This document shows, in pieces, positions 21,950 through 33,165 of a stretch of 64,000 bases of DNA. The number at the start of each line of letters is the position of its first letter. Position 1 is the stretch's first letter. The translations under genes and the position numbers were made by a program. Source of the stretch: Gnetum montanum (Eukaryota; Streptophyta; Gnetopsida; Gnetales; Gnetaceae); the NCBI GenBank assembly GCA_015680685.1, contig MNCI01023334.1:63199-127198 (forward strand), written 5' to 3'. The notes below the pieces were generated by a model. The model saw only the letters and a list, made by a program, of their open reading frames with translations, made no database searches and was not told where the DNA came from.

Positions 21950-22350
21950 CTTCTACACACAATGACACCCTGAATTGCTGTATGCGATACATGGACCTCT
22001 CTTCTTCTTAGTCTTTAGAAACTCATTTTCTTTTAATATCTCCAAGGAAAGATATCTAATGCCCATTTTGGCATCAACAGTACTTAGCCATACCATTCCC
22101 ATGATGATTGGAAATTCCCCCTTATAGTTCTCCATTTTAATTACTAAAAAATCAGCTGGAGATGACCATCCACAAACAATGGTGACGATGTCTTCATCTA
22201 GTCCTAATGGAATAGTGATGGACTAGTCTACTAGTTCTAGCCAGATGTTGCTCTTCTTCAAAGGAGGAAGGTTCCACATTGTGTACATCTCATGCAAGAT
22301 CATATTAACACTAGAACCAAAATCCAGAAGAGCTTTGCAAGGCTCATTCC
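21950..22350 (-). pseudogene. RE4 retropepsin-like protease domain
   Basis: It has ALLDFGSSVNMI near 22310 (catalytic D-S-G changed to D-F-G), then MYTMWNLPPLKKSNIWLEL, EDIVTIVCGWSSPADFLVIK and FPIIMGMVWLSTVDAKMGIR (22030-22100). The same blocks are found in RE2, RE6, RE9 and RE10. The active-site change and stops make it inactive. Confidence 0.75.
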
Positions 22351-22399
22351 TAGCAATTTGCAAGTAAACTATGGGACTCCCAGGATTAGCTAATTTTTT

Positions 22400-24900
22400 G
22401 GGCAGGTTACTAGCTCAAAGATACAACATGTGTCAACATTATAGTATGGATTCAAGAGGGATTTAGTTTGAAGGGGACTTGCATAAAGAAGAAATAGAGG
22501 AACGTGGAGGAGCAAGGTTACCAACCACTGATGTATTCGAGGGCTCTGGTGGACTGCGAGGTTAGAAGAAGGGTCTTCTCTTTGTTCATGGTTCCAACCT
22601 ATTGGATGGATTAACCAATTACAAGTTAACTACCCTCATAGCATTCCTCTGCTGTGTTTGTGCATGCAATTCACCTTGCATGGATGGAGTAGGTGGTAGT
22701 TGTGCAGGAGGTGGAGGGGTAGGTGCATGGATAGGAGGTACATGAGGGTAGTAGGTGGTATCCCTCCTTGGATAGGGTGATTGATATGTTTTAGGAGGGT
22801 AGTGGTGAGACTGGTAAGCAACAATATGACCAGAGGAGTCCCTTGGAGATGAAGGTTGTTGAACATAATAACCGTAGGGATCTAGTTGCTGGTAAGGGTA
22901 TTGTTGTCTTGGAGGTGGCAATGCCGATGATTATGGTTATTGCCATTACTGATATACTTCATAAGGTTGTGGAGGAGTTCCACTTGGATAGTATTGTTGT
23001 GGTTGGTGGAATTGTTGAGGATTGCCTTGTGAATAAGGCAATCTTTTGGGTGTTTTCCTTTATGCAAGTCGTGCATGCAAGGCATACACCCCAGATTCCT
23101 ACAAGTGTGACACAACTGGGCAACATCCCTTAGGATGTTCATACTGGCAAACATCACATCCACTATCATAATCTAAATCACTATCTACAACCATCTTACC
23201 TTTACCTTTAGATATTGCAAATTCAACCTTCTTACACCTCCAACACTCATGATCACCACTTTGCTTCTTGGACTCTTTAGCAAATTTTAAAACAACTTAA
23301 AAATTATTGTCTATGGAGTCCCATAATTGATCAACCTTAGTCATAATTTCTGATTACAATTTTTGGAATGGCAAGGTTTTCTAATTCACCACCTCATCTC
23401 TAGAAAATTCATTCTTACTGTCACAAAATCTAGCCCCCTTTTTCTGAATAGAAGGGCCTCTATTGTATTCTTCTACACTTTCACATTTTCTGATCTCTCC
23501 CTCCTCTTTGGCTACTTGCTTAATTAATCTTTGAATTTGATGGGTGCTCAACTTTGTCAATCTCCCTTGGGCATAGATGCCAAGGGTTTTCCTGGTTTTA
23601 GACCACAACCCATCTATGATATGGTGAAGCTGATCAAGTTGAGAGTATCCATGGTCAGGACACCTATGTAACAGAGAGTAGTATCGACCAATAGCAATAT
23701 CCAAGGGCCTTGAATTTATTTTCCTAAATTGGATACTTGGGAGTACATTTGATATTTGTCATTGAATAATTCCAACATTGTACTCCACTACTTGATTAAT
23801 TCTAGTTCCAAGGATTGATACCAACTTTTTGCTTCCTTTATGAGTGTCCTTGGAAATAATTTTAGCTTTTGCCATTCATTTTCAATATTTTGCAAGGCAC
23901 ATGCATCTTGGAAAGCCTAGATATGATTTTGTTGATCAGCATCATATCCTCCCTCGAATCGATGGATATTGTTCATATGAAGCCTCTTTATTCTATTGTC
24001 CTTCACATGCCTTATTAGAATCCTCATAGGCTTTGTAATATTCAACATGCCCTGAGTAGCAAGTAGAGGTTCATCAAGGACATGATGGTGGTGCCTACAA
24101 TGCTCCCTACTAGTCCTTCTTTCATGATGATGGGCCTCTCTGGATTGCCCACATCTTCGATCACAACTGTCCCGATGATCCATTCTATTATTCTAGTCCT
24201 ATCAGTCACCTCCATTATAGTTATTTTGTTTGCGGCCATGATCTGAACCTAATGAAGAAAAAGATGATGATGAAGGGGAAGAAGAAGGGGAAATTTCTTC
24301 ACAATGATGCATATCACCCTTCCTTCGATGCTCACAACCACGATCATAATCATGATCTCCTTTATTCTTCTTTTCCTAACTTTCCTCTCCAGATCCATTT
24401 TTGTCATTGGATCCATTTTGACCAGAACCTAGATTGTGAGCTAAGGATTGTACATTCTGGTTAAGGGCTCCTTGAACAAAATCAAAAAGAGGAGAATCAC
24501 TAAAGAAGCGCTCGCCTTCATCAATTGGGCTAAGTGGAGGTGGAAAGATGTTTGACTCCTTGCCCTTCATAAGCTCATGCTTATACTCTAACTGATGATC
24601 CCTTAATCTTTGCACTTCAGTGGGAGGATAATCCCTTGAGTCGGGATCTCGCATCTCATATTATTCATGGAGATGTTAAAGCCCATGTCATGCTAGCATT
24701 AATTGGAGCATTTCTGGAATAGATCGGTCAGGTGGCAACATAATGTTGCCTTCCATGTCACACTACCATATGAGTTCATCTTAATGTAAGATGAAGGTAA
24801 AGTTTGGTACATACTCATCAGGATGAGCATATACCACTCAGTATTATTGAGGTACTGGAACTACCCTAGGCAGAGATGGGCTCCTATGAGAAAAAGAAAT
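22400..24900 (-). pseudogene. RE4 gag, decayed
   Basis: The conserved N-terminal block (HPDEYVPNFTFILH, NIMLPPDRSIP) lies at 24740-24830; the start codon seems lost at about 24898 (CAT to AAT on the plus strand). The Arg/His-rich segment is at 24040-24360 and the gag core at about 23560-24030 (MNNIHRFEGGYDADQQNHI). A knuckle C-DVCQYEHPKGCCPV lies near 23100-23160. The tail (22619-22921) is P/Y/Q-rich, starting MPPPRQQYPYQQ. The frame shifts between the core and its downstream part. Confidence 0.75.
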
Positions 24901-25044
24901 TTTGTGTTAGTAAATAATGTGTAGTTAAAATTTAATTTAATGATAATAATGATAATTTTTATTTTCTTAGGATTTGACACTTAGGGTTTGAACTATGAGG
25001 GTACTAGATTTCACTAGGCTTAGATAGCGCATAACGAACTACAG

Positions 25045-25062
25045 TCTTTGGCAATGGCACCA
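25045..25062 (-). other. RE4 primer-binding site
   Basis: In element sense TGGTGCCATTGCCAAAGA, one base from the LTR end at 25064. It is a tRNA-Asp-type site with transitions. Confidence 0.8.
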
Positions 25063-25063
25063 A

Positions 25064-25896
25064 TGATAAGCAACAAGGTACCCCTACACCGAACTATATA
25101 AATCACAAGTGTTCACATGCAATTTTGTTGAATTCCATAGACTGTAATTACTAAGTACACTAGAGCTAAATGGTGTGTGCATGTTGTTCATTCATTGTCT
25201 TTCCAGTCCCACTTGTGGAATGCAATTGTATGGTTAAGTGTGATTGAGGCATATGATTTTCATTATTTTGTGTTTTATGGAATTACTCACCTAGAATAAG
25301 AATAAAAGTAAGAGTGATTAAAAATAAAAGTGATTAATTGCTAAGGAAACTAAAGTCTAATCTAGCCTAACATAAGTAATCGTTCCCACTTCCTGGACAC
25401 ATCCTAAACTTCGTGCAAACACTACTGGGTTGTCAAATGCTAATCATATTGCTCAAAGGGGTCATGCTTGTGTAATTTAACAATTTTCGTAATTGATGAA
25501 AATGAATTGCTACACTAATAACATGAATGTAAAGTGCATAAAATAAATAAAATAAAATAAAACATAAATATTTAAGAAAACAAATTTCAAGTGTTGCAAG
25601 GATGAATCAAAGAGCTCGTATTTATTGCCAACACAATGGTGTGCTCAAGTATATCAATGCTTGAATAAAGATCCGTCCACACTTAGACCTCCTACTATAG
25701 GCACTTGGAAAATATTCTACTTTCGAATGAACAAACTACAAGAGTTTCTCTACTTGACTACTAAAAACATGCTCCCAATTGTGCACCTGGGTGCTGTATT
25801 TATAGACCTGGGAGTAACTCGGGAATAACTGCTCTAATAATTAGAATAACTACTCTAATAATAACCACTCTAATAATTAGAGGAACTGCTTCATCA
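25064..25896 (-). repeat. LTR shared between RE4 (5') and RE5 (3')
   Basis: 833 bp. On its left is the RE4 primer site (25045-25062). On its right is the terminal polypurine box of RE5 (25897 onward). One LTR therefore serves as the 5' LTR of RE4 and the 3' LTR of RE5. The part 25295-25815 aligns with 31014-31560 of the RE5 5' LTR. No target duplication flanks either side. Confidence 0.8.
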
Positions 25897-27884
25897 TACC
25901 CCCATGACTAAATGAAAACTCATCCTCGAGTACAAAAGAAGAGGAACAAGTTCTTTATAAAATATATTAGGGAGCTGTGAACTTATTTGACTAACATGCA
26001 GAGTGACATAGAGAAAATAGAAAAATAGAAAAGTGCCCAAACATACAATATTACAATTATGTACAAAATTGGTATTCATGACAATTAGGAAAGAACACCG
26101 ATGGATCCAAAGGACATCCAACCCCTTTTGGCAACAGAGGAATGAGGGAGAGCTAGAAGAGATCCAACAGTTATGAACAATCTCTCATGAGTGATATGGT
26201 TGCATCCTCCTTGGTGATGACAGTTCTGCTTCCAATCCACACTTCCCACTACAATCACAACAAAAACAAGGATTAGTTTATATGGTACATAAATAATGAC
26301 TAAATACCTTGTCTCGTCGATGATTTTATCTAGCCAACTTGTGATTGTGATAGATTGATTGCTTGATATTTTTAGTGGAAAGATTGACAAATGGGTTAAA
26401 TAAGAGAAGAAATCCATACAATTCAGAAAAAGCTTGACACAAGGAGTAGTGGAAAGAGGGTATTCACAATAATAAAAAGGAATTCATTACAAACATTTGT
26501 GAAGGTACATACAATTTGGATGACATGGATGTGCTAAATAAAAAGAATTTGATTGTAACAATGTCTAAGGGTAAAGAACTTAACTTAACTAAACCAAAAG
26601 ATATGCAAGTGGGTCCTCCCCAAAGTAGGCATAGGCCTTTTATGCCCTTGCATAACTTCAAACCAAGGAGTTTGTGGGCTCCATGGATGATTAATGATTA
26701 TGGAAAGTTAAGTGTAAAAACTCGAAAGTAACTGACTGAGAAACCTAACACATCAAACCAGAACATCGAATCAAAACATGAAATCGATAATGAGGTGAGA
26801 TATGGAAAGCATAAATGGATGACAGAGAAAGTGGAATGGAGTTCCTAATTATGGTTACATACAACCTCTTGTGAAGTTTGTAATTAATTGACTTGGTAGG
26901 ATCCTTCCTTAGTCCAGATCAAAACCAACCACTTTTAGTGACTTCGCATCGACATTCTAAGGCAAGTCCATCCTATGAAATACAAGAATGCTTCCACAAA
27001 ACAACTACCATCCCAAATGGGAGAGAAGATAGGAAGTGAGAAATGGCCTTAGTTAGAGGAGACAAGACAAGTCTCATAACTAGTGCTTGTAGCCCTTTTA
27101 TTTGGTCTAAGGGGTGTGCTTTGAATTCCCATGTTTTTTTGAATGGGAACCACACCATGTGAAGATCCATGTGATTTTCACATTTATTTTGTCCAAGGGG
27201 TGTGCTTTGAATACTCATCTTTTTTTTTTTGCAAGAATGAGGACCACACCATGCAATGATGTATTTGACTTCCTATAATGAAATGATGTGGAATGGTGAG
27301 AAGCTTATGACAACACTCCTGCACACAAAAAAATATAAAAGCATAAAGAACACCACATCCCTTTGAAGCCACACCCTATCCAAACCTTTGATTCCTTCCC
27401 AATTTTGGAAACTACATAAGTCACCAATTTATTAAAGTTGCATTAATGAAAAAGAGATTACATGCTTCCAAAATAAGGAAAACCATAGAGCAAGTGGATG
27501 GGTGGATGATGTGGACTCCTTACTTGTTACATGAAAAGAAACCATGTCCTAGTCATCAGTAATAACCATCAAAGTTAGAAACTAGACATCAACAATCACA
27601 TCACAAATGAAACATACCACCATTGAGTAGCATATTACCATTGTACCTGGTACCTGATTAGTAAAAATAATATAGAATTATACCAAACATAAGAAAATAT
27701 AAAAGAAAGTGAAATAGTATCTAAGAAATATTAAATATACTAATGATTGTATAAAATAAAAACTTAAAAAATATCAATAATCCTGAAAAATAAAAAGATG
27801 TAAAACAAAGAATATGAAAAAAAAAGTTTTAAAACAAAAAATGTGTAAAACAAAAAGTCAAAATACACTTAAGAATCCTAAAAA
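25897..27884 (-). other. RE5 3' noncoding region
   Basis: It has the terminal polypurine box (25897-25915). A segment around 26085-26417 carries an open frame and a TTGTGATTGTAG acceptor-like site at about 26250, like those before ORF2 of RE1 and RE3. The family block with GGGGTGTGCTTTGAAT is duplicated (about 27107-27190 and 27190-27260). An A-rich tract runs 27660-27860. No conserved protein was recognised. Confidence 0.5.
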
Positions 27885-30337
27885 TTAGAATGGGGGAGGG
27901 GGGGGGGGGGGGGTGACCCCCACGACTAAACATTTGGTCATGGCTAGGATTAATAAGTGGACGAATAGGATCCATGCATGTACAAAATGTTAGGGGTCCA
28001 TCATGCCCCAGCCACTAGGTGTCTATTGGTGGTATGGTGGCTAGGTAGAGAAATTGTTGATCACACACTTGATTATAGAAAGCATAGAGGGGTAGGTTAG
28101 ATGATGTGTGTACATTATGAGGGAAACCTGACCCACTATGACACCCTTGACTAGATGGCAGTATGCATGGATTTGTGTGTCCCTTCACATTGGTGAATTC
28201 ACTGGATGTTGGAGTGTGAGGTGGAGGCCTAGATAAGGTGATAGGAGGCATTGAGTTTGAAAAGGAAGGTGCATCATAGTGTTGGGCTTGTGCCGAGTTG
28301 GAGGATGCAGTGGTTTCAGAACTATGCTATCTCTTTCTATGACCATGCCTTAAAAAAGGATGATTCTGACGTTGTGGAGGACTCCCACGGTTATTAACAG
28401 TAGCATCACAAGTAATGTTCATGGGTTGGTGTTGTGGTGCAAAACCTTTTGGTACTACTAGTGGTGATGTAGAAGGAGGTGAAGGATGAGAGCATTGAGA
28501 GCAAGGAGAAGTATAAGGAACATGAGGTGGTGATCTTGTAGGAGAGGACATGGGTTGATGATACTCGGGAGAGTGATAACGATGAGGTGAAGTAGAGGAT
28601 GTTGATCTAGTTGGAGAAACAGGGCGTTGAACATGATAAGTGCTTGGTTTTAGATGGTATGAAGGGTGTGGCCAGTTTAATGATGGCCTCCCCCACAACT
28701 GGGGGTTTTGCCACATTGGTTGAGCATGGTATTGAGGCTAGTAAGAATTTTCCCATGGATAGTACGATGAGTTGTAGGATTGCCCATAAAGTTGTGGAAC
28801 AGGAATGTGCCCAACCATGTACTTCTGTATGAAATTTGGATGTAACATTCTTCCCCAATGCTTGTGTAGATGTAACAAGATTGGGCATTGGCCTTTTGGA
28901 TGATCATACAAGCAAACATGGCATTGATACTTATGTTTTGTGGTTGAGCCCATATCCTCATTTTCTTCAGCCCTTCTTTCTGATTATTGAATGGTGTTCT
29001 ACCCTGTTTCTAGGTTTAGTATCCTCTATTTTTTTTGGTTAGTAAAGTTATCTTGTGTGGGTCCCCCCTAATAATGTTTGCATATTCCCTACATTTTTCA
29101 TGTATCCACTTCGTCATCTTGTTGATCTTTGCCTCAATTTCATCTAGTGATTTTAGTATTGCAAAGGTAGAAATGGTTTCACCTCCTTGAGGTGATTTGG
29201 TTTCTCCTCTTTATGATTATGGACCTTTGTTACTTTAAGAGTTTGCTCCTGTTGAGATTTTTCAACATTCTCCCATTTGGCTATTTCTCCTTCTTCTTTT
29301 GCTACTTGCTTAATAAGCTCTTGGAATTGATGGGTTCATAGTTCATATAGTTGACCTAGGGCATACATCCCTAGGGTCTCCCTTGTTTCATTATAGAACC
29401 CATCCATGATGTGATACATTAGCCTTTCCTCGGAGAACCCATGGCCTGGGCATTTGTTTAACAAAGAGTAATATCTTTCTAAGGCCATGTCCAAGGGTTT
29501 ATGTTGCCCTTGTTTCCACTCTTGGATTTGTCTCCTCAAGGCTGACACTCTTACATAGGCTTGATATCTTTCATTGAAGAGGTTTACCATTGTTGACCAA
29601 TGGTGAATTGATTTAAGCTTTAAAGGCATCTACCATACTTTTGCTTGACCAATGAATGTCATAGGAAAGATCTTAAGTCTTTGCCACCCATTATCAATAT
29701 TTTTCCATGCACAAGCATTGTAGAAGGCTTGTAAATGATGTTGCAGATCTAAAGCATAGCCTCCTGAAAACTTGGGAAAGTTGTTTAAATCAGGCCTAGG
29801 TAGATGGCTTTCCTTATGATGCCTATGGGATATTCGAATGACCTCTTGTATATGCATTAGGCTCTTAGTGGCCAGTAGGGATTCATGGTCACTAAGTAGG
29901 TCATGAGTTTGTGAGTGGGAACGATGTTGTCTATGTTCATGTTGGCATTCTTGATTTTGCCCATGGGTTCAATTTTTATTTCCATGCCAATCCCTTGAGG
30001 AATAGTCATCTGTGTCACAACCTGATGTTGAAAGAGTAGAGAAAGAGAGCAAACTAAAAAACTCATCATGACTTTTGTAAGTCTTCCAATCATCCCCTGA
30101 TGTACTCTTGCTACCCATTGAAAAGATCCTAGGTCTTATAGGCCCCCTCATTATAAGGGATGTCCCATCTTCACTAGAGGTGTCTGAGTTGGATGAAAAA
30201 AGTTCTTGAGTATTGTTGGGGTGTGTATGAACATAGGACACTCCTGCATAAGATTGAGTACTCCAAACTTCTTCATTGGTTCTCCAATGAATTGCCTCAC
30301 TAGGTGTTGTGTTATCATTGTCTTGTGAAAGAGACAT
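27885..30337 (-). pseudogene. RE5 gag, decayed
   Basis: It starts MSLSQDNDNTTPSEAIHWRT at 30337. The gag core covers 29857-29336: FSGGYALDLQHHLQAFYNAC, MTFIGQAKVWY, LDMALERYYSLLNKCPGHGF and a GMYALGQLY block. An intact-looking C-x2-C-x3-H-x4-C knuckle (CHVCLYDHPKGQC) lies at about 28885-28923. The P/S/Y/H-rich tail (28716-28015) matches RE3. The tail end is stretched by a 16-base C run (plus-strand G run 27898-27913). At least two phase changes and some stops disable it. Confidence 0.78.
27892..27913. repeat. Poly-G run at the RE5 gag end
   Basis: GGGGGA followed by sixteen Gs on the plus strand, directly beside the internal polypurine-like box (27915-27930). The exact length may be affected by sequencing. 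Confidence 0.85.
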
Positions 30338-30452
30338 TGTTGTGAATTGTGTGTGACTTAATTGAATTTAATTTCTTTGTCTGAAAGATATATTGTTAAT
30401 ACCATGTTACAACAATCTTGTATGATATAACTAATCTAGATAACTAGCACTA

Positions 30453-30470
30453 TCCCTAGCAACAACGCCA
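30453..30470 (-). other. RE5 primer-binding site
   Basis: TGGCGTTGTTGCTAGGGA in element sense, one base from the LTR. tRNA-Asp type, with substitutions. Confidence 0.8.
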
Positions 30471-30471
30471 A

Positions 30472-31640
30472 TGATGAGCAGCAAGGTACCTCTATGCTCA
30501 ACCATAGGATTATGAGCATGTACACATGATTCAGTCGAACTCTGCAAACAGACTAGTTGTGGCATCTAGGTAGTTATACGTTGATCATAGTTCACTGTCT
30601 TTCCACCTAGACTAGTATTTGCTTTGTCACATATGGTTTAGTCTAGAGTGAGATGTATGATGTGATTCTAAACTAGGCTACTCCTAGAGACAATGGGAAA
30701 TAATATTAATTAAGCTAATAGGCAACATAAAGTAAAATCTAAGTTAGCCTAAGTGTAATGAGCATCTGTCCTTAATCATTCGTATGCATCTTGGACCTCG
30801 TGTACTACTTCTGGGAATTCCAAGCACATATTACTTGAGCACTACTAGATACAGTACTAGGTTACCAAGTAGTTACACTTAAATTTTTGTGATTAAGTCG
30901 TACTCATTCTGTGTTAGCAATAGGAAGTGTAAATGACAATGAAGGAAATATTAACTAGATAGACAACAAAAAATAATTAACAATTAAATTAAATAAAAAC
31001 TAAGTAAATAAGAATGAAAGTGAGAGTAATTAAAAATAAAAGTGATTAATTGTTAAGGAAACTAAAGTCTAATCTAGCCTAACACAAGTAACTGTTCCCA
31101 CTTCCTGGACACATCCTGAACTTCGTGCAAACACTGCTAGGCTGTCAAAAGCTAATCTTTTTTGAGCTACCAAGTGTCACATGTATGCTTGAAGGGGTCG
31201 TGCTTGTGTAATTTAACAATTTTCTTAATTGATCAACATGAATTGCTACGCTAATAACATGAATGTAAAGTGCATAAAATAAAATAAAATAAAATATAAA
31301 TGTGTAAGAAAAAAAATCTCAAGTGCTGCAAGGCTGAATCAAAGAGCTCATCTTTATTGCCAACACAATGGTGTGCTTAAGTACATCAATGCTTGAATAA
31401 AGATCTGTCCACACTTAGACCTCATACTATGGGCACTTGGAAAATATTCTACTTTCGAATGGACAAAATTCAAAAGTTTCCCTACTTGACTACTAAAAAA
31501 AATGCTTCCATTTGTATGCTTGGGCACTATATTTATAGACTCGGGAGTAACACTCAACTTATTTAATGCAATGTGAATGCAATATCCTAGCTATAATATT
31601 GTGAATGCAACGTCACATTCAACTTATTTAATGTTCATCA
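30472..31640 (-). repeat. RE5 5' LTR, apparently mosaic
   Basis: 1169 bp against 796-833 bp for related LTRs. The part next to the primer site (30472-31013) resembles the RE3 LTR but lacks the CT microsatellite. From about 31014 to 31560 it matches the RE4/RE5 shared LTR (25295-25815). The outer end (31560-31640, ...TTTAATGTTCATCA) resembles the RE9 LTR start. TATA-like TATTTATAG lies near 31530. Confidence 0.65.
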
Positions 31641-32350
31641 CTATCCTAAGTTCTTACTTTCTCACTATTACCTAAGGTTTCTTGATGCAAGGTGCATGCC
31701 ACTATATTCATAGGATCCTCCAAATCAACTTTACAATGAGAAGACCAACCAAGTATTGTAATTCTATATTAACAGAATCCTATAAAGCAATTTCATGTCA
31801 AGACCTATCTATTTCACATCAGTAGCCTTCTTGCAAACTATATCTAAAAACTAGAAAAACATCAACAAGAAATAGGCTCGTGGATCTTTTAGTAGCTCAG
31901 CTATAAAACAACAACTCAAAGAGAATTATAGAATCAAAATAGATGAGAGAGAATGGTAAAATAGATAACACAAGAATAAGAGCAAGAATAATACATATTT
32001 TACACTTTATTATATATAGTGTTGGATGAACATTCATAAGCAATGTTAACTAGATGTAAACTAGATATTAACAACAACAAAATGACATTTTAATCACATG
32101 CCACATGTGGGAAACATTACGATCATGGTTAGGTACCTCATGTCTCACTTCTTCATTCCCTTCTACCACCATCTCAACTTACTATTATTTTACAATTATG
32201 AGATGTTAGAACCTAAAATAATTAAAACATAGGTATACCCCAAGATTTATAGAAGTTTATAACTTAGTATTACCTATTATTTTATAATTATGATTTTAAT
32301 TATTTTGTTTAGCATAGTACAGGATTCTAACTACAACAATTATGTGTTAT
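31641..32350. other. Sequence between RE5 and RE6
   Basis: AT-rich, with no feature supported. It continues across RE6 at 39225, as the GAGAT duplication shows. Confidence 0.45.
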
Positions 32351-32355
32351 GAGAT
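32351..32355. repeat. Left target-site duplication of RE6 (GAGAT)
   Basis: Identical to 39220-39224 on the other side of the element. Confidence 0.85.
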
Positions 32356-33165
32356 TGATGAGTGGTGAGGTATCCCAACACTCAACCATACGAATACGAG
32401 TGTTACATGCGTGATCTGGTCGAATTCTGTAGACTAAGTGCCTACATGCCTTATGGAACACTTAAGGTTAATCATTCATTGTCTTTCCAGACTTACTTGT
32501 AGTTGTCACGGTTGTATGGTTAAGTAAGTTTGAGGTATATGACTTTTATGTCTTTTATGTTTTATCTCCTATGCTAATGAGGTGAAGGGTGAAGAGACTA
32601 ATTAACTAACTTTAACTAACTAAGCATTAATTAACCTAGCATTAGCATCTATTCCAACTTACCGTTTACATCCTAAACCAATGCAACCTTGGCTACCAAA
32701 TGCTAATCGTTGCTGGGATCACCAAGCGTAATGCACGTGCTTGAAGCGGTCGTACTTAGGCACTTAACTAGGAGAGAAGGGTTGAGAGAGATTTAATGAC
32801 TAATAAAGCATGTAAATGATAAACAATAAATAACAATAAATAAAATTCCTATTTAGCCTATTCCATGCACTGCAAGGTTTATCCAAGAAGTTCATCTTTA
32901 TTGCCGTACACAAACCTGTGTTTAGGTACAATATTTGCTCGAATAAAGATTCATTCACTTTGGAGTTCCTACTGCGGGCACATGGAAAATATTCTATCTT
33001 TGGAGAGCGAAAAATACCAAAGTTTCGCTAAAGTATAGGCCTAGAATGGGAAACAACGTAGAGCCGCCTCTTATTTATAGACTTTGCAGTGCACCGTAAT
33101 ATCACGTACGCGGTATAGCAAGGGACGACGCGATATCACGACCAATGCGATATCGCGTCCCATCA
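32356..33165 (-). repeat. RE6 3' LTR
   Basis: 810 bp, TGATGGG... to ...CACTCATCA in element sense. U3 has GATATC-type boxes at 33091-33160 and TATA box CTATAAATA at 33080-33072. Confidence 0.88.
33072..33165 (-). promoter_or_regulatory. RE6 U3 promoter: GATATC boxes and TATA box
   Basis: In element sense: GCGATATCGC, GTGATATCGC and a GTGATATTAC variant, spaced about 20-40 bases, then CTATAAATA. The 5' LTR copy has the same boxes (39150-39210). Confidence 0.6.

Larger units (their letters stand above)
21095..25063 (-). mobile_element. RE4: gag-pro-RT element truncated inside RT
   Basis: Minus-strand internal region. From the right: primer site (25045-25062), leader, gag (24900 to about 22400), protease (about 22350-21950), linker, and the start of reverse transcriptase (about 21660-21100). 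The sequence ends abruptly inside RT next to the LINE-like fragment, so RNase H, integrase and 3' LTR are missing. Its 5' LTR is 25064-25896. With RE9 it is the only element here with pol sequence, so it represents the likely enzyme-donor lineage. Confidence 0.8.
25897..31640 (-). mobile_element. RE5: gag-only LTR element
   Basis: Minus strand: 5' LTR 31640-30472, primer site 30470-30453, gag 30337 to about 27885, noncoding 27884-25897, 3' LTR shared with RE4. Gag is of the RE3 type (MSLSQDNDN...IHWRTNE). There is no protease, pol or RE3-type ORF2. The interior (about 4.6 kb) is the shortest of the near-complete elements. Confidence 0.8.
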
